Below are positions 1 to 4,700 of a stretch of DNA of 8,680 nt, piece after piece. This DNA is from Lachnospiraceae bacterium UBA3273 (GTDB lineage: Bacteria; Bacillota; Clostridia; Lachnospirales; Lachnospiraceae): the NCBI GenBank assembly GCA_002362385.1, contig DEUB01000072.1, positions 50,813 through 59,492 on the forward strand, in the 5' to 3' direction. A program made the translations under genes and the position numbers. Position 1 is the stretch's first letter, and each line of letters starts with the position of its first letter. Under the pieces are notes generated by a model. The model was not told the origin of the DNA and did not search any database. It was given only the letters and a program-made list of their open reading frames with translations.

Positions 1-263
1 AAAAAAAGGTAGAAAATGAAAAAACGGTGGAAAATAAGAAAAAGGAAGGAACGGAGAATAAACTGGATGCCGCGTTCATTCCTTTAGATCCCAGGCTGGA
101 GGAGGCATACAGCTATGGTATGAACTATTTTCTCTCACGGATTCCCGTAAAAGAGGTTTTTCCCATGCATATGTGGGGCGATTATGAGGTTATTGACAGG
201 TATCTGGAAAGCGAAGCGGGAAAGGAATATGCAAAACACATTTTTTTCACAAAACCATCATAA
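1..263 (+). CDS. MBL-fold metal-dependent hydrolase-like protein, C-terminal fragment (5' end outside window)
   Basis: The reading frame is open to the left edge, so this is the 3' end of a longer gene. The GTG at 27 is unlikely to be the true start. The visible 86 residues begin with a Lys/Glu-rich stretch, followed by an AFIPLDPR block and then a VFPMHMWGDYEVI block. From family knowledge, the Asp of a PLDPR-type block and the His of FPMH resemble late metal ligands of UlaG-like metallo-beta-lactamase-fold hydrolases common in clostridia. The catalytic HxHxDH motif would lie upstream and cannot be checked. The gene ends in TAA at 261-263, 59 bp before the protease gene, with no clear terminator between them. 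The substrate is unknown. The family call is moderately sure and rests only on the tail. Confidence 0.65.
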   Translation, partial: KKVENEKTVENKKKEGTENKLDAAFIPLDPRLEEAYSYGMNYFLSRIPVKEVFPMHMWGDYEVIDRYLESEAGKEYAKHIFFTKPS

Positions 264-272
264 TTTTATAAC
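244..272 (+). promoter_or_regulatory. Possible sigma-A-type promoter for the htrA cluster
   Basis: TTTTCA (244-249) and TATAAC (267-272) are separated by 17 bp and overlap the end of the upstream gene. The predicted start of transcription would be near 279, about 45 nt before the protease ATG. The -10 matches consensus at five of six positions and the -35 at four of six. The region is AT-rich, so chance matches are likely. No terminator separates the upstream gene, so read-through is equally possible. Confidence 0.3.
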
Positions 273-322
273 AAATTTTATCTATCCTAATGGCATAGAA
301 AAAAAGAAAGAGAGGTTTTGAT

Positions 323-1849
323 ATGTACGGAGAAAATCAAAATGTTTCAAGTGAATTTCACAGTTCCGCCGATTATTACGGTGCAGCTCCAAATATAAAT
401 CCTGTGGAAAATGACGGCGGAAAGGAAAAGAAGAGGAAAAAATCCCATCCTTTCCTGAAAAAGAGCTGTTCGGTCCTGGCAGCAGGGGTGGCTTTCGGAC
501 TGGCGGCGTCCCTGGTCTTTGTGGGAGTGGTAAAGGCCAGCGGCATAGACCGGGCTTTGGAAAACATTTCCGGCCTTTCTTCAGAGGAGGCAGGAAGCGA
601 TGGAACTGATAAAGCCGGCGGAGACGGTCAGACCGCAGACGCCAAAGATTCAGACAAGGATATTTCAAAACCGGCCGTTCCGGTGGTAAATATGTCCCAG
701 TCCGCAGACGGTTATTCCATTGCACAGATAGCGGAAGGGGCCAAGCCTTCTGTCGTATCTATTACCAATAAGAGCGTGGAAGAATTGACCAGCATGTTCG
801 GAACAAGGGAATATGAGGCTACCAGCGTGGGAAGCGGCATTATCATCGGGCAGAATGAGGAAGAGCTTTTGATCGCCACCAACAATCATGTGGTAAGCGA
901 TTCCGAGGAGTTGTCCGTATGCTTCGGAGATGATGAAGAAAAGGTAGCGGGCGCAAAGGTAAAGGGAACCGATGCGGGCAACGACCTGGCCATCATTGCC
1001 GTAAAGCTTGATGATTTGAGCGACGATACGAAGGCGTCCATAAAGATCGCGAAGTTAGGAGATTCCGACAGCGTCAATGTGGGAGATCAGGTCGTTGCGA
1101 TCGGAAACGCTTTGGGATACGGGCAGAGTGTAACGACGGGGATCATCAGCGCAAAGGACAGAGAGGTTACCATCGAGAATATCACGGCAAATCTGCTCCA
1201 GACAGACGCGGCTATCAATCCGGGAAACAGCGGAGGCGCCCTTTTGAACATGAAGGGAGAAGTAATCGGCATCAATTCCTCCAAATTTGCGTCCACAAAG
1301 GTGGAAGGTATGGGATATGCCATTCCGATTTCTACAGCGCTTCCGATCCTGGAAAATTTGATGACGAGGCAGACCAGGGATGTAGTGGATGACACGGAAA
1401 GAGGTTTTCTGGGAATTTCCTGCCAGAATGTTTCCTCAGATATTTCCCAGATGTACAATATCCCCCAGGGCGTTTATATTTTAGGAACGGAAGCGGGAGG
1501 TCCGGGAGAGAAGGCGGGACTGCAGAAGGGAGATATTCTGACTGCCTTTGACGGCATTTCCGTTACGGATTATAATGGACTGAAGAGGACCCTGCAGTAT
1601 TATAAGGCGGGAGAAACCGTTGATCTGACCATCGAAAGAGCGGGTGCAAACGGCGGATATGAAGAAAAAACCGTCAGCATTACTCTCGGCGTCAATGAAA
1701 ATGCGGGTTCCGGACAGCCGGAAGATGAAAGTGGCGCAGGCGGAGAAAGAGAGGACGGCGGAGAAAGAGGGGACGGAGGAGAAAATTATGGCGGAGGATC
1801 CTATTACACTGACCCCTATTCCTTCTTCGGAGGGATGTTCGGTAATTAA
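323..1849 (+). CDS. htrA: HtrA/DegP-type membrane-anchored serine protease with PDZ domain
   Basis: A 508-residue serine endoprotease that should degrade or sense misfolded proteins outside the membrane. Residues 1-47 are a polar N-terminus ending in a Lys/Arg cluster (34-47). Residues 48-71 are one hydrophobic segment, an uncleaved anchor or signal sequence. Residues 85-128 form a Gly/Asp/Ser/Lys-rich linker. The trypsin-like domain spans about 132-348. Its triad is His189 (NNHVVS), Asp221 (GNDLAI) and Ser303 (GNSGGAL), all intact. One PDZ domain follows at about 360-457, with the GEKAGLQKGDIL substrate-loop signature. The tail, 461-508, is Gly/Glu/Asp-rich, then Tyr/Phe-rich. Start: ATG at 323, preceded by GAAAGAGAGG (306-315) at 7-nt spacing. 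The gene is 19 bp upstream of the DUF4250 gene and probably cotranscribed with it. The family assignment is firm. The specific paralogue (HtrA, HtrB or YyxA type) cannot be decided. Confidence 0.95.
   Translation: MYGENQNVSSEFHSSADYYGAAPNINPVENDGGKEKKRKKSHPFLKKSCSVLAAGVAFGLAASLVFVGVVKASGIDRALENISGLSSEEAGSDGTDKAGGDGQTADAKDSDKDISKPAVPVVNMSQSADGYSIAQIAEGAKPSVVSITNKSVEELTSMFGTREYEATSVGSGIIIGQNEEELLIATNNHVVSDSEELSVCFGDDEEKVAGAKVKGTDAGNDLAIIAVKLDDLSDDTKASIKIAKLGDSDSVNVGDQVVAIGNALGYGQSVTTGIISAKDREVTIENITANLLQTDAAINPGNSGGALLNMKGEVIGINSSKFASTKVEGMGYAIPISTALPILENLMTRQTRDVVDDTERGFLGISCQNVSSDISQMYNIPQGVYILGTEAGGPGEKAGLQKGDILTAFDGISVTDYNGLKRTLQYYKAGETVDLTIERAGANGGYEEKTVSITLGVNENAGSGQPEDESGAGGEREDGGERGDGGENYGGGSYYTDPYSFFGGMFGN
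1739..1792 (+). repeat. 18-bp tandem repeat in the 3' end of the protease gene
   Basis: Two nearly identical 18-bp units lie at 1739-1756 and 1757-1774, differing at one base. A degraded third unit follows at 1775-1792. They encode GGERED, GGERGD and GGENYG, in frame, in the low-complexity tail after the PDZ domain. The unit length is a multiple of three, so gain or loss of copies would change tail length without shifting the frame. Confidence 0.75.
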
Positions 1850-1868
1850 AGAGAAATGAGGATAAAAT

Positions 1869-2042
1869 ATGATACCCAATGATCCGGTCATGCTTTTGAG
1901 TTATGTAAATTTAAAACTGAGAGATTATTACAAAAATTTGGACGATCTATGTGAGAATGAGGATATAGACAGACAGGCGCTCCTTGATAAACTTTCGGGA
2001 ATCGGTTATGTTTATAAGGAAGAAAACAACCAGTTTCTATAA
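1869..2042 (+). CDS. DUF4250 family small protein
   Basis: A 57-residue acidic protein starting MIPNDPVMLLSYVNLKLRDY and ending ENNQFL. The P-x-D-PVMLLSYVN-x-KLRD opening and the late Y-x-Y-x-EE-x-NQF element match what I know of DUF4250, a family of about 55-60 residues widespread in Firmicutes with no established function. The length is full for the family. The ATG at 1869 has GAGG at 1858-1861 with 7-nt spacing. It has no signal peptide or membrane segment, so it is likely cytosolic, and the predicted content is mostly helical. It sits 19 bp after the protease gene and 17 bp before the corrinoid-activator-like gene, which suggests one transcript. The family call is confident. The function is not known, and I infer none beyond cotranscription. 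Confidence 0.9.
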   Translation: MIPNDPVMLLSYVNLKLRDYYKNLDDLCENEDIDRQALLDKLSGIGYVYKEENNQFL

Positions 2043-2060
2043 GTGAAGGACAGTGAAGGA
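2043..2060 (+). promoter_or_regulatory. Duplicated ribosome-site-like octamer before the ASKHA gene
   Basis: GTGAAGGA occurs at 2043-2050 and again at 2053-2060, exactly 10 bp apart. The second copy runs directly into the ATG at 2060, too close to serve as the ribosome site for it. The first copy has AAGGA ending 9 nt before the start codon and is the likely functional site. It begins just after the stop codon of the DUF4250 gene, which suits translational coupling. Confidence 0.5.
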
Positions 2061-3595
2061 TGCCTCAATTTCAGTTAGTGATCAGATGGGAAAATACAAA
2101 ACAGGAAAGTAAGCTTTCTTTTACCCAGGGGGAAAGCTTACTTTTGTTATGCCAAAAAGCAGGTATTTCCGTGGAGATACCCTGCGGCGGCAAAGGAATC
2201 TGCGGAAAATGCAGAGTAAGATTTTTAAAAAATCCTCCTCTCCCTAGTCCGGCGGAGCGGGGGAGCCTGACGCCTGAAGAATTGAGACAGGGTATCAGGC
2301 TTGCCTGTGTGACCAGGCCGACAGGCGACTGTGAGGTCCTGCTTTTTGACGGGAAGAAGCCGGATGCGGTTTTGGGAAAATACGATATTTATTGGGATGA
2401 CATTTCATGTAAAGACGGCAGAACCGGCGGTAAACAATCATTTGAACGCGCTGCAGACGAATGTGCTCCTGATAGTGCTAACCATGGAGAAGGATACTTT
2501 ATTGCCGCAGATATAGGAACCACCACCCTTGTCATGGAGAAAAGAAAAAAAAGCGACGGAAGAGTGGAGGCTGTCTATAAAGAGGTAAACGCCCAGAGGA
2601 TCTTCGGGGCGGATGTATTGACCAGAATGGAAGCTTCCCTTTCAGGCAAAGGCGAAGAACTTTCGCAAAAAATAACGGAGCAGCTTGAGAAGGGCATTAC
2701 ACAGCTTTGCGCCGACGGTAAAAAGGCTGACTTCATGGTAATTGCCGCCAATACCACTATGGTCCACCTTTTGATGAAGTATTCGGTGGAGCGCCTTGGC
2801 CGGGCCCCCTTTATACCGGAAACCCTGGATGAGATCGTTACAGAGATCGGAGGAATCAAGACCTATATCATGCCTGGGTTTTCCGCCTTTGTAGGAGGCG
2901 ACATAAAAGCCGGGCTTTACACGCTTTCATTTTTGCGGGAAACAGATAAAAATTTAATAGAAAACAAGGAAAAAAGCGGGAAATGGAATTTATTTATTGA
3001 TCTTGGAACCAATGCGGAGCTGGTGCTTTTTTGTGAAAACAGAGGGATCTGCTGCGCCACGGCGGCGGGACCGGCCTTTGACGGGGATGCCGGAACGGGA
3101 TTTTTTGGCAGCGATATGATCGCCGTTTTAGCCGGACTTTTGGAAAAAGGTATCGTAGACGAGACGGGTACTCTGGATGACGCCCATTTTGAAACGGGAG
3201 CCTTTGTTTCCGTAAAGGGCGGAACCATGCAGCTTTCCCAGAAACAGATCCGAAATCTCCAGCTTGCAAAAGCCGCAGTAAGGAGCGGGATAGAAATACT
3301 GCTTCGGAAAGCGGATGTAAAATTACATGAGATCGGTCACGTATTTTTAGCAGGGGGCTTCGGCTATTATCTGGATGTACACGGAGCGGTAACGATCGGA
3401 CTTCTGCCCCGGGAACTGGAGGAGAAAACAACCGCCTGTGGAAACACCGCGCTCTTAGGCGCCGCCGTATACGCCTACAAGATCATAACCGGAGAAAACA
3501 GAGAACTTCCCCTGCAGATGAAAGCTGTCAACCTCGCAGAAGAATCAGAATTCTCTGAGAGTTACATAAACTATATTGACTTGCGGAAGGATTGA
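2060..3595 (+). CDS. RACo-like ferredoxin/ASKHA-domain protein (corrinoid protein reductive activator family)
   Basis: A 511-residue cytosolic protein. Residues 1-98 are a plant-type [2Fe-2S] ferredoxin domain with Cys42, Cys48, Cys51 (CGGKGICGKC) and a fourth ligand, Cys83. Residues 99-145 are a polar linker. Residues 146-480 form an ASKHA (actin/Hsp70-like) ATPase core of the DUF4445 type, with phosphate-binding motifs AADIGTTTL (149-157), DLGTNAELVL (314-323) and an AGGFG adenosine loop (431-435). Known relatives (RACo, RamA) use ATP to drive low-potential reduction of inactive Co(II) corrinoid proteins. Those proteins are usually about 600-650 residues. This one appears to lack the middle domain between ferredoxin and ASKHA parts. 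No corrinoid protein or methyltransferase gene lies in the window, so the partner is unknown. The domain call is firm. The activator role is inferred from the family. Confidence 0.88.
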   Translation: MPQFQLVIRWENTKQESKLSFTQGESLLLLCQKAGISVEIPCGGKGICGKCRVRFLKNPPLPSPAERGSLTPEELRQGIRLACVTRPTGDCEVLLFDGKKPDAVLGKYDIYWDDISCKDGRTGGKQSFERAADECAPDSANHGEGYFIAADIGTTTLVMEKRKKSDGRVEAVYKEVNAQRIFGADVLTRMEASLSGKGEELSQKITEQLEKGITQLCADGKKADFMVIAANTTMVHLLMKYSVERLGRAPFIPETLDEIVTEIGGIKTYIMPGFSAFVGGDIKAGLYTLSFLRETDKNLIENKEKSGKWNLFIDLGTNAELVLFCENRGICCATAAGPAFDGDAGTGFFGSDMIAVLAGLLEKGIVDETGTLDDAHFETGAFVSVKGGTMQLSQKQIRNLQLAKAAVRSGIEILLRKADVKLHEIGHVFLAGGFGYYLDVHGAVTIGLLPRELEEKTTACGNTALLGAAVYAYKIITGENRELPLQMKAVNLAEESEFSESYINYIDLRKD

Positions 3596-3663
3596 CGGAA
3601 ATAATCAGGATAGCTTAAATCTTTACTTCTAAAACCGGTTTGTACTTTCCATGGGGGAAGACA

Positions 3664-3864
3664 GAGAAAAGGGAGGGTCCGGGGACGGATATGCTTTCAG
3701 GCAAAAATATGTATATTGAAGGGGCCATTACAAAGGCGTCGGCACTTAATCTGCGTATTTTGCAGATTTATGTGCCGCTACGCTTTTGTAGAGCGCAAGC
3801 GTGTCCCTGAAATATACATATTTTTGCCTGGAAGCATATCCGTCCCCGGACCCTCCCTTTTCTC
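3664..3864. repeat. 201-bp palindromic element with 54-bp inverted arms (possible non-autonomous mobile repeat)
   Basis: The left arm (3664-3717) and right arm (3811-3864) are reverse complements at 53 of 54 positions. The one mismatch, T3697/G3831, would be a G-U pair in one of the two transcripts. The arms include GGGAGGGTCCGGGGACGG on the left and its complement on the right. The 93-bp centre holds a second imperfect stem. Beyond the arms, weaker matches continue (CATG at 3650-3653 and 3873-3876, GAAG/CTTC at 3657-3660 and 3867-3870). I see no transposase and no clear target-site duplication. It lies between convergent genes, a usual place for REP/BIME-like or MITE-like repeats. The GGGGACGG/CCGTCCCC core recalls hairpin repeats mobilised by IS200/IS605- or RAYT-type enzymes, but this is from memory. 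It could also stop transcription from both sides. Confidence 0.8.
3729..3790. repeat. Inner hairpin nested in the palindromic element
   Basis: TACAAAGGCGT (3729-3739) pairs with ACGCTTTTGTA (3780-3790), with one G-U pair. CGGCAC (3740-3745) pairs with GTGCCG (3772-3777) after a 2-nt bulge. AATCTGC (3748-3754) pairs with GCAGATT (3762-3768), leaving a 7-nt loop at 3755-3761. ACGCTT (3780-3785) can alternatively pair with AAGCGT (3797-3802), so two competing folds exist. Confidence 0.65.
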
Positions 3865-3894
3865 CACTTCTACATGAAAAATACAACCATATTC

Positions 3895-4470
3895 CTACCC
3901 CAGCCGTATCCCATTCTCCAGTCCTTCCGCTATTTTTTCAAAGGCCTCTTTCCGAATCAGTTCTTCCTTATCAAAAGAACGCAGAACCCCCAGAAAACCG
4001 CTGATGATAAAAGTAGTAAGTATATGATGCTTAAAGAGATGCTCTTCATCCGGCTTCGGAAGGGAAGAAGCTAATTTATCCAGGATCGCCCTGATGGCAT
4101 AGGCGCCGATGTCCTCAATAATGTGCTTTAAAGAAGTATCCTTTAAAGAGGAAAGGGTCATTTTGCCGTCCAGGGGCAGATTTAATATCCGAAGCCAGAT
4201 TTCAGGGGCTTTGGGAATCAGCTCTTCCACTTCATATTCCAGAATGATATGGCACACTTTTTCGGCAAGCTCTTCCCTGAAACGGGCTTCCAGGTCATAG
4301 ATGTCCTGATAGTGCAGATAGAAAGTGCTTTTGTTGATATCCGCCCGTTCGCAGAGTTCTTTTATAGTAATCCTGTTGAGGTCTTTTTCAAAGATCAATT
4401 TAAGAAATGCGGATTGAATAGCCGCCCTTGTACGTCTGATGCGTCTGTCATTTTTTATTTTTGCCTCCAT
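3895..4470 (-). CDS. TetR/AcrR-family transcriptional regulator
   Basis: A 191-residue DNA-binding repressor. The N-terminal helix-turn-helix spans about residues 34-58 (ITIKELCERADINKSTFYLHYQDIYDL), the standard TetR signature in which the STFYLHY part is the recognition helix. The C-terminal part (about 65-191) is helical and resembles the TetR_C class often found in Firmicutes, where it forms the dimer and ligand pocket. The ligand is unknown. Start: the frame continues up to a TTG at 4491, but a strong AAGGAGG (4476-4482, complement strand) lies 5 nt before the ATG at 4470, so I take that ATG. It is divergent from the branching-enzyme gene with 230 bp between them, and convergent with the ASKHA gene across the palindromic element. 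Dyads in the shared upstream gap suggest autoregulation and control of glgB. The family is firm. The target is inferred from position. Confidence 0.93.
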   Translation of the reverse strand: MEAKIKNDRRIRRTRAAIQSAFLKLIFEKDLNRITIKELCERADINKSTFYLHYQDIYDLEARFREELAEKVCHIILEYEVEELIPKAPEIWLRILNLPLDGKMTLSSLKDTSLKHIIEDIGAYAIRAILDKLASSLPKPDEEHLFKHHILTTFIISGFLGVLRSFDKEELIRKEAFEKIAEGLENGIRLG

Positions 4471-4475
4471 GGATG

Positions 4476-4482
4476 CCTCCTT
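4476..4482 (-). promoter_or_regulatory. Ribosome-binding site deciding the tetR start
   Basis: AAGGAGG on the complement strand, 5 nt before ATG 4470. It lies inside the longer TTG-initiated frame (4491), so the longer form would have to translate through its own best ribosome site. This favours the ATG. Confidence 0.85.
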
Positions 4483-4501
4483 GGTTTTCAAATTTAATCC
4501 T

Positions 4502-4530
4502 ATAATAGACGAATTTCTGCAAAAAGTCTA
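4502..4530 (-). promoter_or_regulatory. Predicted tetR promoter overlapped by TAGAC/GTCTA half-sites
   Basis: On the complement strand, TAGACT (4530-4525) and TATTAT (4507-4502) are spaced by 17 bp, giving a leader of about 25 nt to the ATG. The -35 matches four of six positions and the -10 five of six. A TAGAC half-site forms the -35 and a GTCTA half-site (4510-4506) abuts and overlaps the -10. The motif is the same as in the dyad at 4593-4610, consistent with autorepression. Confidence 0.45.
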
Positions 4531-4580
4531 GTAAACATTACAATAGCGTATAATCGTTGATTGAAACAAGCTTCGGGGCA

Positions 4581-4610
4581 TTGTAACATGGAAATAGACC
4601 AGCGTCTATT
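4581..4610 (+). promoter_or_regulatory. Predicted glgB promoter
   Basis: TTGTAA (4581-4586) and TCTATT (4605-4610) are spaced by 18 bp, giving a leader of about 80-85 nt. The -10 is weak (four of six). An alternative -10, TAGAAT at 4650-4655, has no good -35. The upstream dyad covers the spacer and -10 of the first candidate. Confidence 0.35.
4593..4610. promoter_or_regulatory. Candidate TetR operator (7-bp perfect dyad)
   Basis: AATAGAC and GTCTATT are perfect reverse complements separated by CAGC. This is the best dyad in the intergenic gap between tetR and glgB. The same TAGAC/GTCTA halves recur at 4506-4510 and 4526-4530. Size and position are typical of TetR-family operators between divergent genes. 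Binding is inferred, not shown. Confidence 0.6.
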
Positions 4611-4690
4611 AACAGAAAGGATCTTTTATTATTAGCGGAAAAAACTTTTTAGAATAAAACATATGCACTATTAAAAGAAGTAAATACAGT

Positions 4691-4696
4691 GGAGGG
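4691..4696 (+). promoter_or_regulatory. Ribosome-binding site deciding the glgB start
   Basis: GGAGGG sits 4 nt before ATG 4701 and only 1 nt before ATG 4698. It lies downstream of the GTG at 4689 that would begin a longer frame. The spacing favours 4701. Confidence 0.7.
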
Positions 4697-4700
4697 TATG

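Noticed and set aside
282..725. 147-codon minus-strand frame opposite the protease N-terminus
   Set aside because: It is antisense to a strongly supported gene, with a Pro/Arg/Leu-rich product and no motif or ribosome site.
1644..1859. 71-codon plus-strand frame inside the protease gene 3' end
   Set aside because: It is a shifted shadow of the protease frame over the repeat-rich tail; the protease frame carries the PDZ domain and continues to 1849.
3632..3641. AAACCGGTTT palindrome after the ASKHA gene as a terminator
   Set aside because: It has no loop and no following T-run, so it cannot act as a normal rho-independent terminator.
3691..3810. A 39-codon ATG frame filling the centre of the palindromic element, with GGGGA just upstream
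   Set aside because: It lies wholly in the inverted-repeat structure, its start is in the left arm and its stop ends exactly where the right arm begins, and the arm also gives a similar mirror frame on the other strand. Palindrome symmetry explains it better than coding.
3801..4074. Plus-strand frames at 3801-4004 and 3874-4074
   Set aside because: They overlap the right arm of the palindrome and the well-supported TetR gene on the other strand, with no ribosome site and low-complexity Pro/Ser-rich or basic products.
4471..4491. Longer TetR form starting at TTG 4491
   Set aside because: AAGGAGG lies inside this extension at ideal distance from ATG 4470, and the extra seven residues add nothing conserved.
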